From Caulobacter sp031457805 (lineage in GTDB: Bacteria > Pseudomonadota > Alphaproteobacteria > Caulobacterales > Caulobacteraceae): a stretch of DNA of 64,000 nt. The notes under the pieces are model-generated. The model did not search any database, had not been told where the DNA came from, and saw nothing but the letters and a program-made list of their open reading frames with translations. Positions 16,719 through 25,587 of the stretch are shown one piece after another (position 1 is the stretch's first letter; each line of letters starts with the position of its first letter). The stretch is taken from positions 1 through 64,000 of the forward strand of contig NZ_JAVDXI010000002.1 in NCBI RefSeq assembly GCF_031457805.1, read 5' to 3'. A program made the translations under genes and the position numbers.

Positions 16719-17711
16719 ATGCCCAAGCCCGGCCCCCGCAACCTGATCACCGACGTGCCCGGCCTGAAGGTCGGCTGTGTCGAGGACGAGGCCGTCCGCA
16801 CCGGCGTCACGGTGGTGCTGTGCCCCGAGGCCTGGACAGGCGCCGTGGATGTGCGCGGAGGCGGACCGGCCGTGCGCGAGACCGACACCCTGCGCCCCGA
16901 GAACAGCTTTTCCAAGGCGCACGCGATCTGCCTGTCGGGGGGATCGGTGTTTGGCCTCGGCGCGGCCGACGGCGTGGCCTCGGCCCTGTCGAACCGCGAC
17001 GTGGGCGTGCGGATCACGGCGGGAACGCCCGCCATCCCGATCGTGCCGGCCGCGTGCCTTCATGACCTCTCCAACGGCGGCGACAAGGCCTGGGGGCTGA
17101 CCCCGCCCTATCGCGAGCTGGGCATGCGCGCGGTCGAAGCGGCCGCCGAGGACTTTCCGCTGGGCCCGGTGGGCGCGGGACGCGGGGCGATGGCGGGGCT
17201 GAGGCCCGGCGGCCTGGGCTCGGCCTCGATCGACCTGGGCGGCGGCCTGATCGTCGCGGCCCTGGTCGCCGCCAACCCGGTGGGCTCGGCCTACATGGCC
17301 GATGGCGAGACCTTCTGGGCTTGGCCGTTCGAGATCGACGGCGAGTTCGGAGGGCGTCGCCCCGGGACGCTGGCGCCGGCGATCGAGCCCCTGCCGGACG
17401 ACTCGAAGCTCGGCGCGCGCCTCATCGCCGGCGCCAACACCACCCTGGCCCTGGTGGCCACGACGGCGGACCTCTCCACCGCCGAAGCCCAGCGCATGGC
17501 GATGATGGCGCACGACGGCATGGCGCGGGCGGTGCGTCCGATCCACACACCGTTCGACGGCGATGTCGTCTTCGGTTTGGCGTCAGGCGCTTGCGCTCTG
17601 GGAGACGACCCTATGCGCGGCGTGCTGCGGACCCGGATCGGCTCGGCGGCGGCCGACTGCCTTGCCCGCGCGATCGCCCGGGCCGTCTACGAAAGCAATA
17701 GAGGTCGCTAG
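16719..17711 (+). CDS. P1/S58 family peptidase (DmpA-like)
   Basis: 330-residue N-terminal-nucleophile hydrolase of the DmpA/S58 family. These proteins cleave themselves in two and act as aminopeptidases on small or beta-peptides. Seen: NLITDVPGLKVGCVED at the start, GGGPAVRETDTL, the conserved LSGGSVFGLGAADGV (about 71-85), GRGAMAGLRPGG and the candidate cleavage and nucleophile segment ANTTLALVATTADLS (about 238-252). No signal peptide. The exact nucleophile (Thr in NTT) is inferred by family analogy. Confidence 0.88.
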   Translation: MPKPGPRNLITDVPGLKVGCVEDEAVRTGVTVVLCPEAWTGAVDVRGGGPAVRETDTLRPENSFSKAHAICLSGGSVFGLGAADGVASALSNRDVGVRITAGTPAIPIVPAACLHDLSNGGDKAWGLTPPYRELGMRAVEAAAEDFPLGPVGAGRGAMAGLRPGGLGSASIDLGGGLIVAALVAANPVGSAYMADGETFWAWPFEIDGEFGGRRPGTLAPAIEPLPDDSKLGARLIAGANTTLALVATTADLSTAEAQRMAMMAHDGMARAVRPIHTPFDGDVVFGLASGACALGDDPMRGVLRTRIGSAAADCLARAIARAVYESNRGR

Positions 17712-17714
17712 AGC

Positions 17715-18224
17715 CTAAGGCGGCGAGATGGTTTCGCCGCCGGCCAGCTGGATCGCGGCGGTCTCCAGGTGGTCCAGCAGGCGCTTGAACGTCGCCACCT
17801 CGCTGGGGGCCAACCCCGCCAGCAGCGTCGCCTCATAGGCCAAGGCCAGCGGCGCGATCTCGGCGAACAGGCGCCGACCTGCGGCGGTCAGCTCCAGCGT
17901 ATGCGAGCGGCGATCCGACCGAACCGTGGTGCGGGCCACCAGGCGACGCACCACCAACTCCTGGGCGGCGCGGCTGACCCGGACCTTGTCCATGGCCGTG
18001 CGGGTCACGGCCGTGTGCTGGGTCAGCGAGCCTTCGGCCAGGACGGACATCAGCCGCCACTGCGGGATCGTCAGCCCGAACCGGTCTTCGTAGGCGCGTG
18101 CGATCAGGCGGCTCACCGCCGCCGAGGCCGTGGCCAGGCGATACGGCACATAGTCCGAGAGGCTGACATTGGCCTCGGGCGCCTCGGGCGCGCCAGACGT
18201 GATCGGAGAGACCGTTGCGGTCAT
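17715..18224 (-). CDS. MarR family transcriptional regulator
   Basis: 169 residues. A winged-helix MarR domain at about 25-160 contains YVPYRLATASAAVSRLI, LTIPQWRLMSVLAEG, the recognition helix region RTAMDKVRVSRAAQELV and the wing RRSHTLELTAAG. The C-terminal helix for dimerisation is present. Convergent with the peptidase gene, 3 bases apart. The target and the ligand are unknown. Confidence 0.88.
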   Translation of the reverse strand: MTATVSPITSGAPEAPEANVSLSDYVPYRLATASAAVSRLIARAYEDRFGLTIPQWRLMSVLAEGSLTQHTAVTRTAMDKVRVSRAAQELVVRRLVARTTVRSDRRSHTLELTAAGRRLFAEIAPLALAYEATLLAGLAPSEVATFKRLLDHLETAAIQLAGGETISPP

Positions 18225-18448
18225 GTCCCTGCCTTTCGTCCTCCCGGGCGCGGCCGCCTTCGGAAGAAGCGACCTTTCGCCAATCCGTTCCGCCCGATCA
18301 CGACCCGTTTAGGTCGCATGAGCTCTGCCTGTGTGGGCTCTGGCGTCGCCGCAGCTCAACGCTCGTCGCCCTCAGCGCCCCACACGCGCCACAATCGCAC
18401 GTCGCGTGAGCAGAAAACAGTCATCTCGCCTTCCTGAACGGCGATCTG

Positions 18449-19216
18449 TCAGTGATGAGCGGCGGCGGCCAGCTTGTCCTTGGGCGGCTCCGGCGTGGTC
18501 AGCAGGGCCTTCTGGCAGGCGCGCAGCTCGTCCAGACAGGTTTTGCGGTTCCAGAAGTCGGAGAAGTCGGCGACCGCCAGACGCAGAAGCTGGATATGCT
18601 CCTTGTACTCCAGCGGCTTGGGGCCATCGTCGTGGTGATCGTGATCGCCGTGGCCAGGCTTGGCGTCGGTCAGAAGCACCGTCTGCGAGCCCACGATCGT
18701 CACATTGCGGCTCAGGACCTCGACCCCGGCCTTGGCGGGCGTGGCCTTGGGGTCATCGTGATGACCGCCGCCGGCGTGGTCGTGATCCTTGTCGTGGCCC
18801 TTGTGGTCATGGCCCTTGCCATGGCCGTGCTTGTCGCCCTTGCCGTGCTCGTCCTTTTTCTCGTCGGGGCGCTCGCCCTTCATGGCCTTGTTGAGCTGCT
18901 CGAAGGTCTTGCCGCACGGACCGCCGAACGCCAGCACCGGGCCGATGCGCAGCTTGACCTCGTCGATCAGGTCCTGGGTCTTGGTGACCAGTTCGCCGGA
19001 GTGGGCGCTGCTGGCGGCCACGCACTTGGCCTTGATGGCCTCGTGGATGATCTTGGGCGTCTCGGCGTGCTTGTCGCCCTTGTCGCCGCGCCCGGTCAGA
19101 CGGCCGGCGAAAAAGGCCAGGGCGATGATCGCCAGGCCCGCCAGTACGAGAAGAAAGACCAGCGTCGGATCAAAAACCGGCACCGGTTGATCGACTGGAA
19201 ATTCTGACTGGTACAC
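18449..19216 (-). CDS. Membrane-anchored His-rich protein
   Basis: 255 residues from a GTG at 19216 with GGAGAAG 8 bases upstream. An ATG at 19246 has no such site. One membrane helix (about residues 19-38, FLLVLAGLAIIALAFFAGRL) anchors a soluble part. The soluble part holds helices with conserved-looking Cys (IKAKCVAA, FGGPCGKTF) and then a run of about 45 residues dominated by His, Asp, Lys and Gly (GHGKGHDHKGHDKDHDH), with a second shorter His cluster. This is suited to binding Zn, Ni or Cu. No family is recognised and the metal role is inferred. Confidence 0.6.
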   Translation of the reverse strand: MYQSEFPVDQPVPVFDPTLVFLLVLAGLAIIALAFFAGRLTGRGDKGDKHAETPKIIHEAIKAKCVAASSAHSGELVTKTQDLIDEVKLRIGPVLAFGGPCGKTFEQLNKAMKGERPDEKKDEHGKGDKHGHGKGHDHKGHDKDHDHAGGGHHDDPKATPAKAGVEVLSRNVTIVGSQTVLLTDAKPGHGDHDHHDDGPKPLEYKEHIQLLRLAVADFSDFWNRKTCLDELRACQKALLTTPEPPKDKLAAAAHH

Positions 19217-19302
19217 CCGACTTCTCCGCCCCACGCGACGCGTCATTTGACGACGCCCGCTATGGTTAACGCAACAGCGTTATCGATGCACGGCCAAGGT
19301 GG

Positions 19303-19545
19303 CTAGGTCGGGCGAGAAATAATGGCGGAAACCCGCGCGCCGTGCTCGTAGCGCGACGGGCCGCCATAGACGCTGACCTCGCAAAGGATGTCGCCGCCCT
19401 CACCCGCAGCCCAGATGTAGCTGCGCTCGACCTCGACATGACGGCCGGCGGGCGAGATTCCCTCAAAGGTGTCACCCCAGGGCACGACACCCTTCAGGTC
19501 CTGCCAGCGCAGGGTCAGGGCGCGCGAAAGCTCGTCGCGCGCCAT
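19303..19545 (-). CDS. Small conserved-type protein, hypothetical
   Basis: 80 residues. Balanced composition with strand-forming segments (HVEVERSYIWAAGEGGDILCEVSVYGG) and no signal or membrane segment. It follows the DUF3297 gene by 34 bases on the same strand and has a GAGG site close to the ATG, so the two are probably co-transcribed. Function unknown. Confidence 0.6.
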   Translation of the reverse strand: MARDELSRALTLRWQDLKGVVPWGDTFEGISPAGRHVEVERSYIWAAGEGGDILCEVSVYGGPSRYEHGARVSAIISRPT

Positions 19546-19579
19546 CGCCTCGAGGTCTGGATCGCTGGTCGACAGCGGC

Positions 19580-19828
19580 TCAGCCCTCGGCCGTATCGCG
19601 GAAATAGGCCTCGACCTCGCCCTGCAGCTTGATCGTCATCGGATTGCCCTTGCGATCCAGGGTCTTGCCGGCCGCGACCCGCACCCACTTCTCGCTGATG
19701 CAGTACTCCTCGACATTGGTCTTCTCGACGCCCTTGAAGCGGATGCCGATGCCGCGTTCCAGGAGGTCAGCGTTGTAGTGGGGGCTGTCCGGATTGACGG
19801 AGAGGCGGTCGGGGGGCGTGTCGCTCAT
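19580..19828 (-). CDS. DUF3297 family protein
   Basis: 82 residues from the ATG at 19828, the start that gives the family N-terminus (MSDTPPDRLSVNPDSPHYN). The body reads LLERGIGIRFKGVEKTNVEEY, then WVRVAAGKTLDRKGNPMTIK, which is the DUF3297 pattern of small proteobacterial proteins of unknown function. Upstream in-frame sequence is non-conserved leader. Probably cytoplasmic. Confidence 0.85.
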   Translation of the reverse strand: MSDTPPDRLSVNPDSPHYNADLLERGIGIRFKGVEKTNVEEYCISEKWVRVAAGKTLDRKGNPMTIKLQGEVEAYFRDTAEG

Positions 19829-19952
19829 GGTCTTCAGCTTTCGGTCTGGGCCGCGCGGCCCGTGTCTTGGCCGGGGGTGATAGCCACGAAACGCGCAGAA
19901 TCCAAATCCGGAAGACCAGGAGCCCTCCCCCGACGAAGGGCCCCCGCGTTCC

Positions 19953-20420
19953 TCAGGTCGTCTGGTCGCTCTTGATCGGATCGGCGGCTGAGACGGCGCC
20001 GTCATTGTTGGTGTCGTGCGTCACGAACATCCGCCAGCCGGAATAGTCGAACTCGGCCTTGGTGATTCCGCCGCTCTTATCGCTGTCGAGCACGCCGAAG
20101 CGGACATCGGTCTGCCGCATCTGGCGCATCCGTTCCTCGGCCTTCTTCTCAGCCGTCATGTCCGAGGCGGCCAGCTTGGCCTCCAGCCGCGCCCTGAACT
20201 CGGCGACGTACTCGGCTTGCGACAGCGCGCCGCTGTTGTCGGCGTCGGTCTTGGCGAACTGGATGGCGCGGGTGGCGGCGTACTCGTCCTTGGTGACGAC
20301 GCCGTCGCCGTTCTGGTCCTGCTCCTTGATGAAGATGTCGCGAGCGTGCGAGGCGGCGTGGGCCGCGCCGGCGAACAGCGAAAGGGCCGCGGCGGCGGTC
20401 AGGAGGGTGCGGGTCTTCAT
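19953..20420 (-). CDS. Exported EF-hand protein
   Basis: 155 residues from the ATG at 20420. The signal peptide is cleaved near AHAASHA (about 23). Four calcium-binding-type loops follow: DQNGDGVVTKDE, DADNSGALSQAE, DSDKSGGITKAE and DTNNDGAVSAAD. Loops one to three have the DxDxDG-x-E spacing; the fourth lacks the final Glu. It follows the DUF4198 gene by 14 bases and is probably co-transcribed with it from the palindrome-bearing promoter region. Likely a periplasmic Ca2+ binder. Confidence 0.88.
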   Translation of the reverse strand: MKTRTLLTAAAALSLFAGAAHAASHARDIFIKEQDQNGDGVVTKDEYAATRAIQFAKTDADNSGALSQAEYVAEFRARLEAKLAASDMTAEKKAEERMRQMRQTDVRFGVLDSDKSGGITKAEFDYSGWRMFVTHDTNNDGAVSAADPIKSDQTT

Positions 20421-20434
20421 GACGGGTCTTTCGC

Positions 20435-21220
20435 TCAACGGAGGGATTCGAAGGTCAGGGCGTAGGTGAAGCTCTGGCCCGGTTGGCCGGGGGCCGGCGC
20501 GGCGACGCGGTAGCGCGACTGGATCTGGTAGACGCCCGACTGATCGACCCGGACGGCGAAGCGTCCCTTGGCGTCGCTCTTGAGCGTCTTGGGGGCCGAC
20601 TTGGTGTCGGCGTAGCGGTCGTCGGCGCCGTGCAGGGTGATCGGCTGGCCGGCCACGGGCTTGCCGTCGAACAGCACCTCGAACACCGCGTCCTGGCCGG
20701 TGACGATCTTGCTGGGATGGGTCACGGCCCGGAACTCCAGGCCCTTGCCATGGGGCGCCAAGGCCGTGTCGCTGGGCGCGCCGCGCGTGACATAGACGTC
20801 GGCCAGGGTCAGGCTCTGCATGTCGATGGCGTCGGCCGGCGCCTTGGAGCCTTCGAAGAATTCCCACTCGCCATTGACCAGGGCCGCCTTGGCGACCCGG
20901 CCGGCGCGCAGGCCGGTCGTGATCCGATAGGTGCCGGGCTTCTCGGTCGTCGCCTCGAGCAGGGCAAGCTCGCGCGTATAGACCGGAACCAGGGGGGTGC
21001 GGACGCCGTCGGGTCCAATCACAGCGTAGCCGTCAGACTTCATCGCCACCTCGGGCGTGAAGAAACTCTCCGTGAACGCCCCCTGCACCGTCACGACCTT
21101 GCGGTCCGAGGCGTCGAAAACGGTCGGCAGCAGATAGGGCGAATGGGCCTGGGCGGCGGGCCCGAGCACAGAGAACAAGACCGCCCCGCCTGTCAGCGCG
21201 GCGCGAAACGAACGGATCAT
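20435..21220 (-). CDS. DUF4198 periplasmic protein
   Basis: 261 residues with a signal peptide (cleavage after AAQA). The mature N-terminus begins HSPYLLPTVFD, as in DUF4198 proteins, which are often found beside TonB receptors or metal transporters. The C-terminal part (about 165-255) looks like an immunoglobulin-type beta domain (VTGQDAVFEVLFDGKPVAGQ). Divergent from a TonB-dependent receptor across a Fur-box-like palindrome. A role in iron or other metal uptake is inferred from that context. Confidence 0.82.
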   Translation of the reverse strand: MIRSFRAALTGGAVLFSVLGPAAQAHSPYLLPTVFDASDRKVVTVQGAFTESFFTPEVAMKSDGYAVIGPDGVRTPLVPVYTRELALLEATTEKPGTYRITTGLRAGRVAKAALVNGEWEFFEGSKAPADAIDMQSLTLADVYVTRGAPSDTALAPHGKGLEFRAVTHPSKIVTGQDAVFEVLFDGKPVAGQPITLHGADDRYADTKSAPKTLKSDAKGRFAVRVDQSGVYQIQSRYRVAAPAPGQPGQSFTYALTFESLR

Positions 21221-21269
21221 TGGACAAACCCCAAGCGCCGCATCAGGTGCGGCGGCTCCGCTTTATTGC

Positions 21270-21290
21270 GATTGATTCTGAGAATCAATC
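21270..21290. promoter_or_regulatory. Fur-box-like palindrome
   Basis: GATTGATTCT, one G, then AGAATCAATC: a perfect inverted repeat with 10-base arms. The inner part TGATTCT-G-AGAATCA follows the 7-1-7 geometry of Fur sites. It lies 50 bases from the DUF4198 start and about 90 from the receptor start, well placed to repress both directions. Confidence 0.7.
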
Positions 21291-21381
21291 TTAATTAGCT
21301 TGACCGGCCCGCCCGCTGGCCTTAGGCCCTCGGCCCCAGTTGCGAGCCATTCGCATGCTTTAGTGTTTAGAGGGGATCTCG

Positions 21382-23583
21382 ATGTCGCGCCTGAAACTCG
21401 CCGCTGTCGCCGCCGCTTCCACCGCCGTTCTGATGGCCACGGCCGCCCGCGCCGATGACGTCAAACCCGAGGCGGACGCCGTCGAGGTGGACAAGGTGAC
21501 CGTCACCGCCACGCGCTCGGAGAAGGCCCTGCCCAAGGCGCCGGCCAGCGTCACCGTCATCTCCACGCAGGAGATCGAGGACGGCTTGATCAAGGACATC
21601 AAGGACCTGGTCCGCGACGAGCCGGGCGTTTCGGTGCGCAGCGCCCCTGCCCGCTTCACCGCCGCCGGCGCCTCGACGGGCCGCGACGGCAACGCCGGCT
21701 TCAATATCCGCGGCCTGGAAGGCAACCGCGTGCTCATCGTCGTGGACGGCGTGCGCGTGCCCGACAGCTTCGCCTTCGGCGCCCAGTCGGTGGGTCGCGG
21801 CGATCACGTCGATCTCGACACCCTGAAGTCCGTGGAGATCGTCCGAGGCTCCGCCTCGGCGCTGTATGGCTCCGACGGCCTGGCGGGCTCTGTCAGCTTC
21901 ATCACCAAGGACCCGTCTGACATCGTCAAGACGGGCGAGACCTTCGCCGGCCGGGCGCGCGTCGGCTACGCGTCGGCCGATCAGAGCTGGACCGGAAGCG
22001 TTCTGCTGGCGGGCCAGTCCGGTCGCTGGGAGGGCCTGCTGACCTATACCCGCCGCGACGGCGAGGGCCAGAAGACCGCTGGGACCAACAACGCGGCTAA
22101 CACCGACCGCACGACCGCCAACCCCGAGGACAACCAGTCCAACGCCATCCTGGGCAAGCTGATCTACAGCCCCAATGACAACAACCGCATCCGCCTTACG
22201 GTGGATCACCTGGACCGCGACGTCGACTGGACGGTGCTGTCGGCGATCGCCAAGCCGCCGCTGGCCGCCACCAGCGTCATCGGCATGACCGCCTTCGACA
22301 AGGTCAAGCGCGACCGGGTCAGCGTCGATCACCGCTTCGACGGCGGCCAGGGCCTGATCGACACCGCCCACACCACCCTCTACTGGCAGGAAAGCACGAC
22401 GCGTCAGTTCTCGGCCGAGGACCGCAACACCGCCGCCGACCGCACGCGTGACGCCACCTTCAACAATCGCGTGTTCGGCGCCAGCGCCGAACTCCACAGC
22501 CTCTTCACCCACGGCGCAGTGACCCACGACCTGGTGTGGGGCGGCGACGCGTCGATCACGCGCCAGAGCGGCACGCGCGACGGCACGGTCCCCCCCGTCG
22601 GCGAGACCTTCCCGGCCAAGGCCTTCCCGACCACCGACTTCACCCTGGCCGGCCTCTATGTGCAGGACGAGATCAAGCTCGGCCGTCTGTCGCTCTATCC
22701 CGCCCTTCGCTTCGACTATTACAAGCTCGATCCCAAGGCCGACCCGCTGTTCCACGCCTCGACCGCCGGCCAGAGCGACTCGCATCTTTCGCCGAAGCTG
22801 GCCCTTGTCTGGGACGCCAGCGATCTCGTCACCGTGTTCGCCAACGCCGCGACGGGCTTCAAGGCCCCCTCGCCCTCGCAAGTGAACACTGGCTTTTCCA
22901 ACCCGGTCTCGAACTACCAGTCGATCTCGAACCCCGACCTGAAGCCGGAAACCAGCCGCACCCTAGAAGCCGGCGTTCGCCTGGCCCGAAACAACTGGCG
23001 CTTGTCGGTGGCCGGCTTCACTGGCGAGTATGACGACTTCATCGAGCAGGTTCAGGTCGGCGGGAACTTCACCGCCGCAAACCCCGCCGTCTATCAGTAC
23101 GTGAACCTGTCGGGCGTGACGATCAGCGGCGCGGAAGCCAAGGGCAGCGTCGTCCTGGGCGCCGGCTTCACGGCCCGCGCAGGGGTCTCCTACGCCAAGG
23201 GCTCGTCCAAGGCCCGGGGCGTCAGCACCCCGCTGGTTTCGATCGATCCGCTCAAGATCACCGGCGGCGTCGCCTATCGCGCGCCATCCGGACGCTTTGG
23301 CGGTGATCTGGCCGTCATTCATTCGGACCGCAAAGCGGCCAGCCGGACGGGCCTGACCTGCACGGGCGGATGCTTCACGCCGCCCGCCTTCACCGTGGCG
23401 GACGCGACCGCCTGGTGGGCCGTGACCGACGCCGTGACCGTGCGCGCCGGCGTCTTCAACCTCACGGACGAGAAATACTGGTGGTGGGCGGACGCCCGTG
23501 GCCTGTCGGACACCTCAACGGTGAAAGACGCCTACAGCCAGCCCGGCCGGAACTATAGCGTATCCCTGGCGCTGAAGTTCTGA
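21382..23583 (+). CDS. TonB-dependent receptor, heme/hemoglobin-receptor type
   Basis: 733-residue outer-membrane receptor. Signal peptide cleaved after AARA. TonB box-like VDKVTVTATRSEK (about 35-47), plug domain (VTVISTQEIEDGLIKDIKDL, GFNIRGLEGNRVLIVVDG) and a 22-strand-type barrel ending in the terminal Phe (SVSLALKF). The overall order resembles the hemoglobin/transferrin/lactoferrin receptor family. FKAP (493-496) and NPDL (517-520) match the FRAP and NPNL boxes of heme receptors. No His lies between them, where heme receptors usually have one, so heme is only a likely ligand. GAGGGG precedes the ATG. Expected to be iron-regulated through the upstream palindrome. In Caulobacter the nearest named homologue type is HutA. 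Confidence 0.88.
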   Translation: MSRLKLAAVAAASTAVLMATAARADDVKPEADAVEVDKVTVTATRSEKALPKAPASVTVISTQEIEDGLIKDIKDLVRDEPGVSVRSAPARFTAAGASTGRDGNAGFNIRGLEGNRVLIVVDGVRVPDSFAFGAQSVGRGDHVDLDTLKSVEIVRGSASALYGSDGLAGSVSFITKDPSDIVKTGETFAGRARVGYASADQSWTGSVLLAGQSGRWEGLLTYTRRDGEGQKTAGTNNAANTDRTTANPEDNQSNAILGKLIYSPNDNNRIRLTVDHLDRDVDWTVLSAIAKPPLAATSVIGMTAFDKVKRDRVSVDHRFDGGQGLIDTAHTTLYWQESTTRQFSAEDRNTAADRTRDATFNNRVFGASAELHSLFTHGAVTHDLVWGGDASITRQSGTRDGTVPPVGETFPAKAFPTTDFTLAGLYVQDEIKLGRLSLYPALRFDYYKLDPKADPLFHASTAGQSDSHLSPKLALVWDASDLVTVFANAATGFKAPSPSQVNTGFSNPVSNYQSISNPDLKPETSRTLEAGVRLARNNWRLSVAGFTGEYDDFIEQVQVGGNFTAANPAVYQYVNLSGVTISGAEAKGSVVLGAGFTARAGVSYAKGSSKARGVSTPLVSIDPLKITGGVAYRAPSGRFGGDLAVIHSDRKAASRTGLTCTGGCFTPPAFTVADATAWWAVTDAVTVRAGVFNLTDEKYWWWADARGLSDTSTVKDAYSQPGRNYSVSLALKF

Positions 23584-23688
23584 TCAGGCGGAGCGGCGCG
23601 CGCGGGCGGGAAGCCGCGCGCGCCGACATCCTTGCGGACAAGCGCGCCGACCCCTGCTAGCTAGGCTGGTCACGACATCGGAGTTCGC

Positions 23689-24297
23689 ATGCTGCGTCGC
23701 CTCTACGACTGGGTCATGGGCCTGGCCGCTTCCCGTCACGCCTCCAAGAGCCTGTTCGCCGTCTCGTTCGCCGAGAGCTCGTTCTTCCCGATTCCGCCGG
23801 ACGTGATGCTGGCGCCGATGTGCCTGGCCAAGCCCGAGAAGGCTTGGCGCTACGCGACGCTCTGTACGGTGGCGTCGGTGCTGGGCGGTATTCTGGGCTA
23901 TGCGATCGGCTTCTTCCTGCAGGACCTCGGCATCTGGATGATGACCGTCACCGGTCACGCCGGCGGGCTTGAAGAGTTTCAGTGCTGGTACGGCAAGTAC
24001 GGGGTCTGGCTGATCCTGGCCAAGGGCCTGACGCCCATTCCCTACAAGCTGGTGACCATCGCCTCGGGCCTGGCGGCCTTCAGCTTCCCGATGTTCATCG
24101 CCGCCTCGGTGATCACCCGAGGCGCGCGGTTCTTCCTGGTGGCGTTCGTGGTCAAGAAGTTCGGCCCGGCCCTGCTGCCGGTGATCGAGCGACGCCTGGC
24201 CTTGTTCGCGGGAATTTTGATCGCGCTCCTTGTCATCGGTCTCGGCGCCAGCCACCTCCTAGGCGGAAATGGAGACGCTGGAGCCTGCGTGGCATGA
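23689..24297 (+). CDS. YqaA/DedA family membrane protein
   Basis: 202 residues of the VTT/SNARE-associated (DedA superfamily) YqaA subgroup. Conserved ESSFFPIPPDVMLAPM (about 30-45), KPEKAWRYAT, the GYAIGFF helix and KGLTPIPYKLVTIASGLAAF (about 113-132), then a C-terminal helix. Inner-membrane protein; the superfamily includes lipid scramblases and undecaprenyl-phosphate transporters, but this subgroup has no assigned substrate. It overlaps dsbB as ATGA, so the two are translationally coupled. Confidence 0.88.
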   Translation: MLRRLYDWVMGLAASRHASKSLFAVSFAESSFFPIPPDVMLAPMCLAKPEKAWRYATLCTVASVLGGILGYAIGFFLQDLGIWMMTVTGHAGGLEEFQCWYGKYGVWLILAKGLTPIPYKLVTIASGLAAFSFPMFIAASVITRGARFFLVAFVVKKFGPALLPVIERRLALFAGILIALLVIGLGASHLLGGNGDAGACVA

Positions 24298-24923
24298 CGA
24301 CTGAGGACCCTAAGGTCGAGAAGGCTGGTCCGGCCGGCGCGCTTGAGCCGCAAGCCACGCCCGTGCGCGGCCCGGCGCCGGTCGAGGCCCCCGCGCCGTC
24401 GATCGTGGATCGTACTGTCGACGTCGTGACCCGGCACTGGCCGCTGATGGCGCTGCTGTCGAGCGCGCTGTTGCTGGCCACCGCCCACGCCTTCGAAAAG
24501 TTCGGCGGCCTCGCGCCCTGCCACCTGTGCCTGAAGCAACGCGAGGTCTACTGGGTCGCGGGAACGGTCGGCCTGGTGGGACTGATCCTCCAGCGCACGC
24601 CCTTGTGGCCGCGCCTGCGTCTTCCCGTCGCCCTGCTGCTGGGCGCGATCTTCCTCTACGGCGCGGGTCTGGCGACCTATCACGCCGGCGCCGAGTGGAA
24701 GTGGTGGCCGGGTCCCAAGACCTGTTCGGGCGGCGACGCTGCTGCGGCATCGAACCTGGAAGCGATGCTGAAGGGCACGGCGGCGATCAAGCCGCCGGCC
24801 TGTGACAAGGCCGCCTGGGTGTTCCTGGGCCTGTCCATGGCCGGCTGGAACGTCCTGATCTCGCTCAAGCTCGCCGTCTGGTCCGTCCTGGCGGCGTTCC
24901 GCAAGTCGGAGACCCCGGCATGA
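24294..24923 (+). CDS. dsbB: Disulfide bond formation protein B
   Basis: 209-residue quinone-dependent membrane oxidoreductase that reoxidises DsbA. A Pro-rich cytoplasmic leader of about 45 residues precedes four membrane helices. The first periplasmic pair is Cys76/Cys79 (APCHLCLKQR) with the quinone-contact Arg following. The second pair is Cys144 and Cys170. The start is fixed by the ATGA overlap with yqaA; the end overlaps coq7 in the same way. Placement next to a ubiquinone biosynthesis gene fits its use of quinone as acceptor. Confidence 0.92.
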   Translation: MTTEDPKVEKAGPAGALEPQATPVRGPAPVEAPAPSIVDRTVDVVTRHWPLMALLSSALLLATAHAFEKFGGLAPCHLCLKQREVYWVAGTVGLVGLILQRTPLWPRLRLPVALLLGAIFLYGAGLATYHAGAEWKWWPGPKTCSGGDAAAASNLEAMLKGTAAIKPPACDKAAWVFLGLSMAGWNVLISLKLAVWSVLAAFRKSETPA

Positions 24924-25480
24924 CCCGTCCCGTCCCGCCTCGCCCCGGTTCAGCAGCCTCCAAGGCGCGTCTGGCCGAGATTCTGCGCGTCGATCAGGCG
25001 GGCGAACTGGCGGCCGTCCATATCTATCGCGGCCAGGCGGCGGTGATGCGCGCCGCGCCGGGCCGTGAACGCATCGCCGATCAGCTGCGCGAGATGGAGG
25101 GCCACGAGCAGGTCCACCTGTCCCGCTTCAACGACCTTCTGACCGAGCGCGGCGTGCGTCCGACCCTGATGTCGCCGATCTGGCGCGCGGCGGCCTTCGC
25201 GCTTGGCGCGGGCACAGCCCTGCTGGGCGACAAGGCCGCCCACGCCTGCACCGAAGCCGTCGAGACGGTGATCGAAAAGCACTACGCCGGCCAGATCGAG
25301 GAACTGAAGGACCGCGACCCCGCGCTGGCCGCCGAGCTCAGCCAGTTCCGCGACGATGAACTGGCCCACCGCGACCTCGCCGTCGAGGAAGGCGCGCACG
25401 AGGCGACGGCCTATCCGCTTCTGACGGCGGTGATCCAGGCGGGCTGCCGCGCGGCGATCAAGATCAGCGAGAAAATCTGA
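24920..25480 (+). CDS. coq7: Demethoxyubiquinone hydroxylase Coq7
   Basis: 186-residue diiron monooxygenase that carries out the penultimate hydroxylation of ubiquinone synthesis. Iron ligands appear in two EXXH-containing repeats: VDQAGELAAVHIYRG with MEGHEQVH in the first half, and ACTEAVETVIEKHY with DDELAHRD in the second. Membrane-surface helices lie between them. Third gene of the yqaA-dsbB-coq7 run, sharing ATGA with dsbB. Confidence 0.94.
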   Translation: MTRPVPPRPGSAASKARLAEILRVDQAGELAAVHIYRGQAAVMRAAPGRERIADQLREMEGHEQVHLSRFNDLLTERGVRPTLMSPIWRAAAFALGAGTALLGDKAAHACTEAVETVIEKHYAGQIEELKDRDPALAAELSQFRDDELAHRDLAVEEGAHEATAYPLLTAVIQAGCRAAIKISEKI

Positions 25481-25587
25481 CCCGCGCCGCGCGCGTTTCG
25501 ACGCCATTTTCTTGGTCGGATGCTTGGCGTCTCTGGCGCGCGCGCCTACCGATACCCCCTGATCGTCCGGGTTGGGGGAGTCGTCCG

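Noticed and set aside
18770..18870. CRISPR-like short repeats
   Set aside because: The repetition comes from His/Gly/Lys codons of the His-rich protein; there are no regular spacers. No CRISPR array was seen anywhere in the window.
21367..22881. 504-residue minus-strand frame opposite the TonB receptor
   Set aside because: A shadow of the receptor gene: Gly/Ala/Arg-rich with no motif, while the plus strand is clearly coding.
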